A stretch of 64,000 bases of DNA from Desulforhopalus sp. (GTDB lineage: Bacteria; Desulfobacterota; Desulfobulbia; Desulfobulbales; Desulfocapsaceae). How positions within the stretch are numbered: the first letter of the stretch is position 1; the number at the start of each line of letters is the position of its first letter. Both the position numbers and the translations under genes were made by a program. Shown here piece by piece: positions 7,603 to 16,977 of this stretch. The notes below the pieces were generated by a model that saw only the letters and a list, made by a program, of their open reading frames with translations, did not search any database and had not been told where the DNA came from. The DNA is taken from assembly GCA_030247675.1 (NCBI GenBank), contig JAOTRX010000011.1, positions 62,001 to 126,000 on the forward strand, read 5' to 3'.

Positions 7603-10600
7603 ATGGAAAGAGTGAGAAAGAACTTTGCCACGGCAGATACCATCCTAGAACCGCCACATCTTATCTCAATGCAACGGTTATCTTATGAGAAATTTCTACA
7701 GATGGACTGTGACCCTGACGAAAGAGAAGAGTATGGTCTGCAAGCTATATTGAAGAACGTATTCCCCATTAATGATTTCAATGGACTCTGTTCACTAGAG
7801 TTTGTGAAGTATAAATTTGGTGTCCCCAAATATACTGTCCATGAGTGTCTTCAACGTGGCATGACCTATGAGATCCCATTAAAGATCGTGGTTCGCCTTA
7901 TCACGTTTGATGTCGATGAAGTGACTGGAGTTCAATCTATTCGTGATATTAAGGAACAAGAAGTCTTTCTCGGTTCACTGCCTTTGATGACTGGCGACGG
8001 AGTATTTGTCGTAAATGGCACGGAGAGGGTTATCGTATCACAATTACAAAGATCTCCCGGCCTATTTTATACTCATGATAATGGCAAAAGTCATTCGAGC
8101 GGGAAACTACTTTATTCAGCTCGAATTATTCCGGTGCGGGGATCGTGGATTGATTTAGAGTTCGATATCAAGGATTATCTTCATGTTAGAATAGATCGTC
8201 GGAGAAAGTTTCCTGTTACTACCTTGCTAAAGGCTCTTGGCTACTCTTCTGAGGAACTTCTCCAGGAATTTTATCCTACCAATCAAGTCATCAAAGACGG
8301 TGACCTTTTTAAGGTTAGTTTTGATACTGAGTTGGTTAAGGGGCAACGACTTGAATTTGACATCGTCAATCCCGTGGATGGCGAGGTGCTCGCCAAAAAA
8401 GGGAAAAAAGTCTCAAAAGTTTTATGCAAAAAGCTGGAGTCAGTTGGTATCCACTATTTGCCAATGGCTGCTGAGTCTTTGGTTGGTGAGATCTTGGCGA
8501 GTTCTATCGTTAATGAGCAAACTGGCGAATTAATAGTTGATTGTAATACCGAAATTACCGAGTCAATACTTGAAAACCTCGAAGCCAATGGCATAAATGA
8601 GTTCAAAATTCTCCATATAGATGGTGTAAAGTTTTCTGATTCTTTCAGCAAAACCTTGGCGCTCGACAAAGCGAAAAGCAGCAAGGATGCTCTCATCGAA
8701 ATATACCGAAGGCTCCGTCCGTCAAGCCCGCCAACTGCTGAAGTTGCCGAGGCGTTTTTTGAGAATCTCTTCTTTAATCAAGACCTCTACGATCTTTCTG
8801 AGGTAGGCCGTTACAAAATTAATGCCAAACTCGGCTTGAACATTGATATCTCGCATCGAGCCTTGACCAAGGAGGACATTATTCACTCGGTTCGCCATTT
8901 GGTTCGACTGAAGGATACTCAAGGTGGCGTTGACGACATTGACCATCTCGGCAATCGAAGGGTACGTACTGTTGGTGAATTGGTCGAGAATCAATATCGC
9001 ATGGGCCTTGTACGTATGGAAAGAGCTATCAAGGAAAGAATGACCCTGCAAGACGTTGAGACTCTTATGCCGCATGACTTGGTTAACCCCAAACCTATTT
9101 CTGCCGCCATAAAAGAATTCTTCGGGACCAGCCAATTATCGCAATTTATGGATCAGACAAACCCGTTGTCTGAGGTTACTCATAAACGCCGTTTAAGTGC
9201 TCTTGGACCCGGCGGGCTTTCGAGAGAGCGTGCCGGATTTGAGGTTCGTGACGTTCACCCAACTCACTATGGGCGTATTTGCCCTGTCGAGACACCTGAG
9301 GGTCCAAATATTGGCCTCATTGTTTCTCTGGCAACGTATGCCCGGATCAACCCATACGGCTTTATTGAAACGCCTTACAGGAAGGTTAACGAAAGAATTG
9401 TCCAGTCGGACGTAAAATATTTAAGCGCACTTCAAGAGCAAAACCAATATATTGCCCCTGCTCTCACACCGCTCGACGAGGGGGCAAAAATTGCGCAAGA
9501 CCTGCTCATCGTTCGTGAAGACGGCGAGGTAATTACCACTGCCTCGGAAAATGTTACGTATATGGATATTGCGCCAAATCAGATGATCAGCATTGCCGCC
9601 TCTCTTGTTCCTTTTTTGGAAAATGATGATGCCAACCGAGCTCTGATGGGATCGAACATGCAAAGGCAAGCTGTCCCATTGATGATTACGTCGGCACCGC
9701 TTGTCGGGACTGGCATGGAGCGCTACGTAGCCAGAGATTCAGGAGCCTGTCTTCTTTCGGCAGGGGATGGTGTGGTAGAGGAGGCAGACTCAAATCGAAT
9801 TGTCGTACGCTATGATCAGCCGGGTACTGATGGGTTTGACACCGGTGTTGCCTTATATCGCCTTGAAAAATATAAAAAATCTAATCAGAATACCTGTTTC
9901 AATCAGAGACCTATTGTTCTGCCGGGGACTCGTGTTCAAAAAGGGTATGTTCTTGCTGATGGCCCTTCTTGTGAAGCGGGTGAATTAGCTATTGGTAAAA
10001 ACGTTACTATCGCTTTCATGCCATGGCGGGGTTTTAATTTTGAAGATTCAATCCTGATCAATGAGAGGCTATTGAAGGAAGATACCTTTACGTCTGTACA
10101 TATTGAGGTGTTTGAAACAATGGCCAGGGATACCAAGCTTGGCAAGGAAGAGATCACCAGAGATATCCCTAATGTCAGCGAAGAAACCCTCAGAAACCTC
10201 GATGACTCTGGAATTGTCCGCATCGGTGCCGAGGTTAAGGCTGGTGACACACTTGTTGGAAAGGTTACACCGAAAGGTGAGACGGTGTTGTCTCCTGAAG
10301 AAAAGCTGCTGAGAGCTATTTTTGGTGAAAAAGCCCAGGATGTTAAGGACTCATCTCTGAGAGTTCCTCCCGGTATCAGCGGTATTATTATTGATGCGAA
10401 GGTGTTTTCTCGAAAAGGTGTTGATAAAGACGAGCGTTCTCTGCTCATAGAAGATCTGGAGATTGAAAAACTCAATCAAGATAAACTCGATGAGCTTCGT
10501 AGCCTTCGTCGAGGTGTTTGCAGAGAAATTGGAACTCTTCTTGAAGGTCGAACAGCCAAGGCTGATATCCTTGATAAGAAAGGAAATATCGTTGTTAAAC

Positions 10601-11682
10601 TCGGTAAAAAGCTTGTCAGTGAACAGGCCGAGTTGATTGGTTTTGAACGCTTGCGAGACATAGAATTCTCTGAAAAAGCTAAATATATTGAGTTGATAGA
10701 TGCGGTTTATGAGAGATATGCCAAGCAAGCAAAGCTGATTACTGAACGATATGACGGTATTATTGACCGAATGAAGAAAGGCGATGACCTGCCTCCGGGT
10801 GTGGTCAAGATGGTCAAAGTGTATGTCGCAACAAAGCGCAAACTTTCTGTGGGCGACAAAATGGCAGGCCGTCATGGCAATAAAGGTGTTGTTTCCCGTT
10901 TGCTTCCCGAGGAGGACATGCCCTTTTTTGCCGATGGAACTGCCGTGGATATAGTGCTTAATCCGCTTGGTGTTCCTTCGCGTATGAATGTCGGGCAGGT
11001 GCTTGAAGTTCATCTTGGATTTGCCGCAAAAAAGCTTGGGGAACAACTTGAGGCTTTAGCTGAAAAAGAGGCCGTCAGCGAGATACGAAAGAAGCTTCGG
11101 CAAATTTATTCGGAAATTGAATTCACCGCTTTGACTGAAGGGAGGACCGATAAGGAGATTATCGATTGGGCAAGACGGCATCATCGGGGCTTGCATATGA
11201 CTACTCCTGTTTTTGACGGAGCTCCAGAAGAATCGATAAGAAGGTTGCTTTCTGAGGCAGGAGTAGACGAGGTTGGCCAGGTGCAACTGTATGATGGCCT
11301 GACGGGTGAACCATTTGCCAATAAGGTTACCGTCGGAGTTATGTATATGCTCAAGTTGCATCACTTGGTTGATAACAAGATTCATGCACGATCAACCGGA
11401 CCATACTCACTTGTTACTCAGCAACCGCTTGGTGGCAAAGCTCAGTTTGGTGGACAGCGACTTGGTGAGATGGAGGTTTGGGCAATGGAAGCGTATGGTG
11501 CTGCTTATACTCTTAAGGAATTTCTGACGGCCAAGTCCGATGATGTTGAGGGGCGTACAGCTATGTATGAGCGTATTGTCAAAGGCAATAATTTCTTGAC
11601 GACAGGATTGCCTGAATCCTTCAATGTTCTTGTAAAGGAATTACAGGCACTTTGCCTAAATATGGAACTCATAGAAGAATAA
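7603..11682 (+). CDS. rpoB: DNA-directed RNA polymerase subunit beta
   Basis: The beta subunit (1,359 aa) forms one pincer of RNA polymerase and part of its active site. The rifampicin-binding region with SQLSQFMDQTNPLSE and RRLSALGPGG lies around residues 507-545 and has the sensitive-type residues. The active-site segment KMAGRHGNKGV is near residue 1090, and the C-terminal GGQRLGEMEVWA anchor for beta' is intact. A GAGGAC site precedes the ATG. Length is close to the E. coli protein. It is followed by rpoC at 126 bp. Confidence 0.99.
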   Translation: MERVRKNFATADTILEPPHLISMQRLSYEKFLQMDCDPDEREEYGLQAILKNVFPINDFNGLCSLEFVKYKFGVPKYTVHECLQRGMTYEIPLKIVVRLITFDVDEVTGVQSIRDIKEQEVFLGSLPLMTGDGVFVVNGTERVIVSQLQRSPGLFYTHDNGKSHSSGKLLYSARIIPVRGSWIDLEFDIKDYLHVRIDRRRKFPVTTLLKALGYSSEELLQEFYPTNQVIKDGDLFKVSFDTELVKGQRLEFDIVNPVDGEVLAKKGKKVSKVLCKKLESVGIHYLPMAAESLVGEILASSIVNEQTGELIVDCNTEITESILENLEANGINEFKILHIDGVKFSDSFSKTLALDKAKSSKDALIEIYRRLRPSSPPTAEVAEAFFENLFFNQDLYDLSEVGRYKINAKLGLNIDISHRALTKEDIIHSVRHLVRLKDTQGGVDDIDHLGNRRVRTVGELVENQYRMGLVRMERAIKERMTLQDVETLMPHDLVNPKPISAAIKEFFGTSQLSQFMDQTNPLSEVTHKRRLSALGPGGLSRERAGFEVRDVHPTHYGRICPVETPEGPNIGLIVSLATYARINPYGFIETPYRKVNERIVQSDVKYLSALQEQNQYIAPALTPLDEGAKIAQDLLIVREDGEVITTASENVTYMDIAPNQMISIAASLVPFLENDDANRALMGSNMQRQAVPLMITSAPLVGTGMERYVARDSGACLLSAGDGVVEEADSNRIVVRYDQPGTDGFDTGVALYRLEKYKKSNQNTCFNQRPIVLPGTRVQKGYVLADGPSCEAGELAIGKNVTIAFMPWRGFNFEDSILINERLLKEDTFTSVHIEVFETMARDTKLGKEEITRDIPNVSEETLRNLDDSGIVRIGAEVKAGDTLVGKVTPKGETVLSPEEKLLRAIFGEKAQDVKDSSLRVPPGISGIIIDAKVFSRKGVDKDERSLLIEDLEIEKLNQDKLDELRSLRRGVCREIGTLLEGRTAKADILDKKGNIVVKLGKKLVSEQAELIGFERLRDIEFSEKAKYIELIDAVYERYAKQAKLITERYDGIIDRMKKGDDLPPGVVKMVKVYVATKRKLSVGDKMAGRHGNKGVVSRLLPEEDMPFFADGTAVDIVLNPLGVPSRMNVGQVLEVHLGFAAKKLGEQLEALAEKEAVSEIRKKLRQIYSEIEFTALTEGRTDKEIIDWARRHHRGLHMTTPVFDGAPEESIRRLLSEAGVDEVGQVQLYDGLTGEPFANKVTVGVMYMLKLHHLVDNKIHARSTGPYSLVTQQPLGGKAQFGGQRLGEMEVWAMEAYGAAYTLKEFLTAKSDDVEGRTAMYERIVKGNNFLTTGLPESFNVLVKELQALCLNMELIEE

Positions 11683-11808
11683 GGATAGGGTTTGCTTTGT
11701 TTCATTAACCCTTGGTCCGGTATTGAAAAGTCAAGACAGAACATTGTGTGTTAGTCGTGACAGGAGTGGTACCGGGAAGATCCTTTAAATATAAGGAGAG
11801 GTGATTTC

Positions 11809-14800
11809 GTGGAAGAATTGTTTAATTTTTTTCAAAAACCGAAAGCTCCAGTTAAATTTAAGAACGTAAAGATATCTCTGGCTTCTCCTGAGAAGATCAT
11901 GGATTGGTCACATGGTGAGGTTAAAAAGCCCGAAACCATAAACTACCGGACATTCAAGCCTGAAAGGGATGGTTTGTTTTGCGCAAAGATCTTTGGACCG
12001 GTTAAAGATTTCGAATGTAATTGCGGCAAATATAAGCGGATGAAGCATCGCGGTGTGGTTTGTGAGAAATGCGGTGTAGAAGTCATACAATCCAAGGTTC
12101 GTCGGGAACGTCTCGGTCACATAAAACTTGCCGCTCCGGTTGCCCATATATGGTTTCTCAAAAGCCTGCCGAGCAAGATTGGCGCAGTTCTCGATATGAC
12201 CCTCAAGCAATTGGAGAAGATCCTCTACTTTGAGCAATATGCAGTTATCGAATCAAGCGTCGATGGCATGCCAGTGGGCACATTGCTGACTGAGGAAAAA
12301 TACCGCCAATCTCTTGAAGAACATCCTGGAAAGTTCAAGGTAGGCATAGGGGCAGAGGCTATTAGAGAACTCTTGTCGGGTCAAGATCTCGTTTCGCTGT
12401 CGGTACAATTGCGGGAAGAGATGCTCGCCACCAACTCTCAGACCAAACGGCAAAAGCTTGGCAAACGACTGTTTGTAATTGAGGCATTCCGTGATTCCGG
12501 CAACAAACCTGAGTGGATGATTCTGGAGGTAATACCAGTACTTCCTCCAGATTTACGCCCTCTCGTGCCGCTGGAAGGTGGGAGATTTGCCACTTCTGAT
12601 CTCAACGATTTGTATAGGCGCGTGATTAATAGGAATAATCGTCTCAAAAGGCTTCTTGAGCTCGATGCCCCTGATATCATAATTCGCAATGAAAAAAGGA
12701 TGCTTCAAGAAGCAGTTGATGTCCTTTTCGACAATGGTAGAAGGGGACGTGTGATTACGGGCGGCAACAAGAGGCCGCTAAAGTCCCTGTCCGACATGCT
12801 CAAAGGAAAGCAGGGCCGCTTCCGACAAAACCTTCTGGGTAAGCGGGTCGACTATTCTGGCCGCTCAGTTATTGTCGTTGGCCCACATTTGCGTCTGCAT
12901 CAATGCGGTATTCCAAAGAAAATGGCATTGGAGCTTTTTAAACCGTTTATATACAATAAGCTCGAGAGTAGAGGTTTTGTAACCACCATTAAAAGTGCTC
13001 GAAAGATGGTGGAAAAAGAGGTCAAGGAGGTTTGGGATGTCCTTGAAGAGGTAGTAACCGAATACCCGGTAATTCTCAACCGAGCACCGACTTTGCATAG
13101 GCTCGGAATGCAGGCATTTGAAGCAATGCTCATTGAGGGAAAGGCCATTCAGTTGCATCCTCTCGTTTGTATGGCCTTCAACGCCGACTTTGACGGCGAT
13201 CAAATGGCTGTCCACGTGCCACTCTCTGTCGAGGCACAAGTAGAAGCTCGGGTTCTGATGATGTCGACGAATAACATCCTTTCTCCAGCAAATGGAGAGC
13301 CTGTTATTATTCCATCACAGGATATCGTTCTCGGCCTTTACTATATGAGTAGAGACCGAATGAATGTCCCGGGTGAAGGGAAGATCTTCAGTGGCGTGGA
13401 AGAGGCTATTATTGCGTATGACTATGGTGAGATACATCTCCAAGCCAAGGTGAAAGTACGGAAAAATGGCCAATTGGTCGACACTACAATGGGGCGTATT
13501 TTGCTCGGAGAACTTTTGCCAGATGCAGTGAAGTTTGAAGAAGTTAACAAGGTGCTCACCAAAAAGGCATTGGCAAAACTCATTGACCACACATATAGAA
13601 ACGCAGGCACCAAAGAAACCGTCATCCTTGCTGACCGGTTGAAAGATATTGGTTATGAATATGCAACTCGCGCTGGGATTTCGATTTGCATCAATGATAT
13701 GAAGATCCCCCTCAGCAAAGAGCAATTTGTTGAAAAGGCCGAGACTGATGTCCTAGATGTCGAACAACAGTACACGGATGGCCTTATTACCTCTGGCGAG
13801 AAGTATAATAAGGTAGTTGATATTTGGTCAAAGGTTACTGAGGATGTCGCCAATGCGATGATGGACGAGATCAAGGTAGACTACTTCCTCGATAAAGATG
13901 GAAAGAGGGTTGAGGGGCCAAGCTTCAACTCGATCTTCATCATGGCTGATTCGGGCGCAAGGGGTTCAAGGGATCAAATTCGTCAGCTTGCCGGTATGCG
14001 CGGTCTTATGGCCAAACCGAGCGGTGCGATCATTGAGACCCCAATCAAGGCCAATTTCCGCGAGGGGCTTGGTGTTCTTGAGTACTTCATCTCTACTCAC
14101 GGTGCACGCAAAGGCCTTGCAGATACGGCTTTAAAAACAGCCAATTCAGGCTATCTTACTCGGCGTTTGGTAGACGTTGCGCAGGAATCAACAATCGTTG
14201 AGGCGGATTGTCTCACTCTGGATGGAATTCTCGCCGAACCATTGATGGATGGTGGGGAAATTATTGTTCCTCTTGGGGACAGGATTCTCGGAAGGGTTGC
14301 TTTGGATGATGTTGAAGATCCTTTTACCCATGATACCATTGTTCAAGCCGGTGAGGAAATCACTGAAGATATCGTGAAGAAAATCAACGATGCTGGTATC
14401 GATCGTGTAGCAATCAGATCGGTGTTGAGCTGCCGTTCCAAGCGGGGCGTATGTGCTGCTTGTTATGGTCGTGATCTTGGGCGAGGCCATATGGTCAATC
14501 CCGGTGAGGCCATAGGCGTTATAGCGGCTCAATCCATCGGTGAGCCGGGAACGCAGTTGACAATGCGTACTTTTCATGTCGGCGGTACCGCAAGCCGATC
14601 AGTAGAACAAGCGGAGTTGCGAACCAACATCGGTGGTACGGTTTCCTTCAGTAACATGCACTCCGTTACCAATGCAGAAGGAACCAAAATAGTCATGAAC
14701 CGCAACGCCGTAATTGCGGTAAAAGACGAACTTGGCCGGGAGAGAGAAAAATTTAAGGTCAATTATGGTGCGCAGCTTCTGGTTCGAGAAGGTGATGTTG

Positions 14801-15867
14801 TTGAACGAGATACAATCCTTGCTGATTGGGATGCCTACACCATTCCTATCGTTGCTGAAGTTGGTGGCGTTATCAAGTACGGGGACATCATTGAGGGTGT
14901 GACTATGCAGGAAAAGGTGGATGCTGTAACCGGGCGTTCATCTTTGGTGATAATTCATACTTCTACTGGTTCCCAACTTAATCCCCGCATTTCAGTAAAA
15001 AATGATCGCGGAAAAACCGTTAAGATGCCCGATAGTGAGACCTATGCCAGGTATAGCTTACCTGTGGGGTCAATTATCTCCGTAAGTGAAGGAGATGTCA
15101 TCCAACCAGGTACGATTGTCGGAAAAATTCCTCGGGAAACAACTAAGACCAAGGATATTACTGGTGGTCTACCCCGTGTCGCTGAACTTTTCGAGGTACG
15201 GAAGCCAAAGGATCCGGCTATTATTTCTAAAATAGACGGGAAAGTAAGCTTTGGGAAAGAGTTAAAGGGCAAACGCCGGGTCATTATAATCCCTGAATAT
15301 GGAGAGCCACAAGAATACCTCATTCCCAAATCCAAACATATCATTGTTCATGAAGGGGATTATGTTCAGGCGGGTGAGGCTCTTATGGAGGGTACCATCG
15401 TTCCCAACGATATCCTCTCGGTGCTTGGAGTCAAGGAGTTAGCTAAATTCCTTGTTAATGAAATTCAAGAGGTTTATCGACTGCAGGGTGTAAAAATAAA
15501 CGATAAACACATCGAAGTTATTGTTCGCCAGATGTTGAAACGAGTTATGATTACGGCTTCCGGTGACTCTAAGTTTATGATTGGAGAGCAGGTTGAATGG
15601 TGGAAGTTTGAGGAAGAAAGGGATCGGCTGATTGTAGAGGGTAAAAAACCTGCATTTGCAGAGCCTCTGCTGCTAGGTGTAACAAAAGCTTCGCTATCCA
15701 CCGAAAGTTTTATTTCCGCTGCTTCTTTCCAAGAAACGACGAAAGTTCTTACCAACGCAGCCGTTGCTGGAAGAATTGATGAACTGGCAGGGCTTAAGGA
15801 AAACGTCATTATGGGTAGATTAATCTCGGCAGGGACAGGTCTGGAAGGCAACCACTCCGGGAGGTGA
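11809..15867 (+). CDS. rpoC: DNA-directed RNA polymerase subunit beta'
   Basis: The beta' subunit (1,352 aa) carries the catalytic magnesium site NADFDGDQMAVH near residues 458-469. The N-terminal zinc site CNCGKYK...CEKC is at about 70-88, and the second zinc site CRSKRGVCAACYG near 873, with its partner Cys around 800. The bridge/trigger region MRGLMAKPSG is intact. The start is GTG at 11809 with AAGGAGAGG upstream. It is one continuous gene with no split. The end precedes the str promoter. Confidence 0.99.
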   Translation: MEELFNFFQKPKAPVKFKNVKISLASPEKIMDWSHGEVKKPETINYRTFKPERDGLFCAKIFGPVKDFECNCGKYKRMKHRGVVCEKCGVEVIQSKVRRERLGHIKLAAPVAHIWFLKSLPSKIGAVLDMTLKQLEKILYFEQYAVIESSVDGMPVGTLLTEEKYRQSLEEHPGKFKVGIGAEAIRELLSGQDLVSLSVQLREEMLATNSQTKRQKLGKRLFVIEAFRDSGNKPEWMILEVIPVLPPDLRPLVPLEGGRFATSDLNDLYRRVINRNNRLKRLLELDAPDIIIRNEKRMLQEAVDVLFDNGRRGRVITGGNKRPLKSLSDMLKGKQGRFRQNLLGKRVDYSGRSVIVVGPHLRLHQCGIPKKMALELFKPFIYNKLESRGFVTTIKSARKMVEKEVKEVWDVLEEVVTEYPVILNRAPTLHRLGMQAFEAMLIEGKAIQLHPLVCMAFNADFDGDQMAVHVPLSVEAQVEARVLMMSTNNILSPANGEPVIIPSQDIVLGLYYMSRDRMNVPGEGKIFSGVEEAIIAYDYGEIHLQAKVKVRKNGQLVDTTMGRILLGELLPDAVKFEEVNKVLTKKALAKLIDHTYRNAGTKETVILADRLKDIGYEYATRAGISICINDMKIPLSKEQFVEKAETDVLDVEQQYTDGLITSGEKYNKVVDIWSKVTEDVANAMMDEIKVDYFLDKDGKRVEGPSFNSIFIMADSGARGSRDQIRQLAGMRGLMAKPSGAIIETPIKANFREGLGVLEYFISTHGARKGLADTALKTANSGYLTRRLVDVAQESTIVEADCLTLDGILAEPLMDGGEIIVPLGDRILGRVALDDVEDPFTHDTIVQAGEEITEDIVKKINDAGIDRVAIRSVLSCRSKRGVCAACYGRDLGRGHMVNPGEAIGVIAAQSIGEPGTQLTMRTFHVGGTASRSVEQAELRTNIGGTVSFSNMHSVTNAEGTKIVMNRNAVIAVKDELGREREKFKVNYGAQLLVREGDVVERDTILADWDAYTIPIVAEVGGVIKYGDIIEGVTMQEKVDAVTGRSSLVIIHTSTGSQLNPRISVKNDRGKTVKMPDSETYARYSLPVGSIISVSEGDVIQPGTIVGKIPRETTKTKDITGGLPRVAELFEVRKPKDPAIISKIDGKVSFGKELKGKRRVIIIPEYGEPQEYLIPKSKHIIVHEGDYVQAGEALMEGTIVPNDILSVLGVKELAKFLVNEIQEVYRLQGVKINDKHIEVIVRQMLKRVMITASGDSKFMIGEQVEWWKFEEERDRLIVEGKKPAFAEPLLLGVTKASLSTESFISAASFQETTKVLTNAAVAGRIDELAGLKENVIMGRLISAGTGLEGNHSGR

Positions 15868-15892
15868 AAGCGCTTGATGGCTGATTTTGCCC

Positions 15893-15921
15893 TTGACACA
15901 AAGGTGCCATTAGGGTAAATA
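15893..15921 (+). promoter_or_regulatory. Promoter before the str operon
   Basis: TTGACA (15893-15898) and TAAATA (15916-15921) are separated by exactly 17 bp, a near-consensus sigma-70 promoter. It lies 92 bp before rpsL and just after rpoC, so it probably starts the ribosomal super-operon that ends after rplQ. Confidence 0.75.
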
Positions 15922-16012
15922 TCTCCACTTTCGTGTTGAATTCAGGTGTGTACCACTGTGGCTGAGATGTTGAGTCTCAATTATAAGTATGTAAACAGGA
16001 GCAGTTAACGTA

Positions 16013-16384
16013 ATGCCAACTATCAACCAACTTGTACGGATCGGGAGAAAAAAGTCTGTAAAAAAGACAAATACTCCGGCCTTGAAGGGATCGCCTCAGA
16101 AGCGCGGTGTCTGCGTGAGGGTATATACAACTACACCGAAAAAACCGAACTCCGCTTTGCGTAAGGTGGCAAGGGTAAGGCTTACCAATGGGATTGAGGT
16201 AACATCGTATATTCCCGGTATCGGGCATAATCTCCAGGAGCACTCAGTGGTGCTGATTCGAGGTGGCAGGGTTAAGGATTTGCCAGGCGTGCGGTATCAT
16301 ATCATTCGCGGCACTTTGGATACTCTGGGGGTTTCCAATCGACGTCAAGGACGTTCAAAATATGGTGCAAAGAAATCCTCTTGA
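16013..16384 (+). CDS. rpsL: 30S ribosomal protein S12
   Basis: S12 (123 aa) sits at the decoding centre. The TTPKKPNSALRKVARV segment carries the Lys (about residue 43) tied to streptomycin sensitivity, and the PGIGHNLQEHSVVLIRGGRVKDLPGVRYH stretch holds the second decoding loop. The ends are canonical. It opens the str operon (rpsL-rpsG-fusA-tuf), 32 bp from rpsG. Confidence 0.99.
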   Translation: MPTINQLVRIGRKKSVKKTNTPALKGSPQKRGVCVRVYTTTPKKPNSALRKVARVRLTNGIEVTSYIPGIGHNLQEHSVVLIRGGRVKDLPGVRYHIIRGTLDTLGVSNRRQGRSKYGAKKSS

Positions 16385-16416
16385 TGAGGTTTCTTTTTTT
16401 GTTGAGGGGTTAAGAT

Positions 16417-16890
16417 ATGTCACGTAGAAGAACTGTTGAGAGACGGCCAATCGATCCAGACCCACGCTTTAATAGTGTGCTGGTTGCAAAGTTCACCAAT
16501 GGATTGATGGAAAGAGGGAAAAAGACTCTTGCACAGAGGATATTTTATGGAGCGATGGATGTTGTCCAAGAGAAGGTAAAGGACGACGATGCGCTGACCA
16601 TTTTTGAGGGTGCGATGGAGAATGTGCGACCACGGGTAGAGGTTAAATCTCGTCGCGTGGGTGGTGCAACTTACCAGGTCCCCATGGAAGTGCGACAAAC
16701 AAGAAGAAATGCTCTCGCGATCCGCTGGATTATTAACTTCTCTAAATCAAGGTCCGGGAAGTCAATGTCGGAAAAGCTTGCTGCAGAGCTCATTGATGCA
16801 TTTAATAATCGTGGGTCGGCGGTTAAGAAGAAAGATGATACACACCGGATGGCAGAAGCCAATAAGGCTTTTGCGCACTATCGTTGGTAG
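16417..16890 (+). CDS. rpsG: 30S ribosomal protein S7
   Basis: S7 (157 aa) starts assembly of the 30S head and contacts the E-site tRNA. It begins MSRRRTVERRPIDPDPRFNS and contains the GGATYQVPMEV beta-hairpin and KKKDDTHRMAEANKAFAHYRW end. In E. coli S7 represses the str mRNA. The short rpsL-rpsG spacer could serve this, but no site is recognisable by eye. An 87 bp spacer precedes fusA. Confidence 0.98.
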   Translation: MSRRRTVERRPIDPDPRFNSVLVAKFTNGLMERGKKTLAQRIFYGAMDVVQEKVKDDDALTIFEGAMENVRPRVEVKSRRVGGATYQVPMEVRQTRRNALAIRWIINFSKSRSGKSMSEKLAAELIDAFNNRGSAVKKKDDTHRMAEANKAFAHYRW

Positions 16891-16977
16891 TGTAGGTGAA
16901 TTACCCCGACTAAGTAATTGTTGCAGGGAGGAGCGTGGGGGTTGACTGAAGTGGTTTAAAAATAGTCAAAGATTGCT

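Noticed and set aside
9936..11046. Long minus-strand frames of 179 and 231 codons in rpoB
   Set aside because: They are antisense to conserved rpoB codons and have shadow composition without starts or families.
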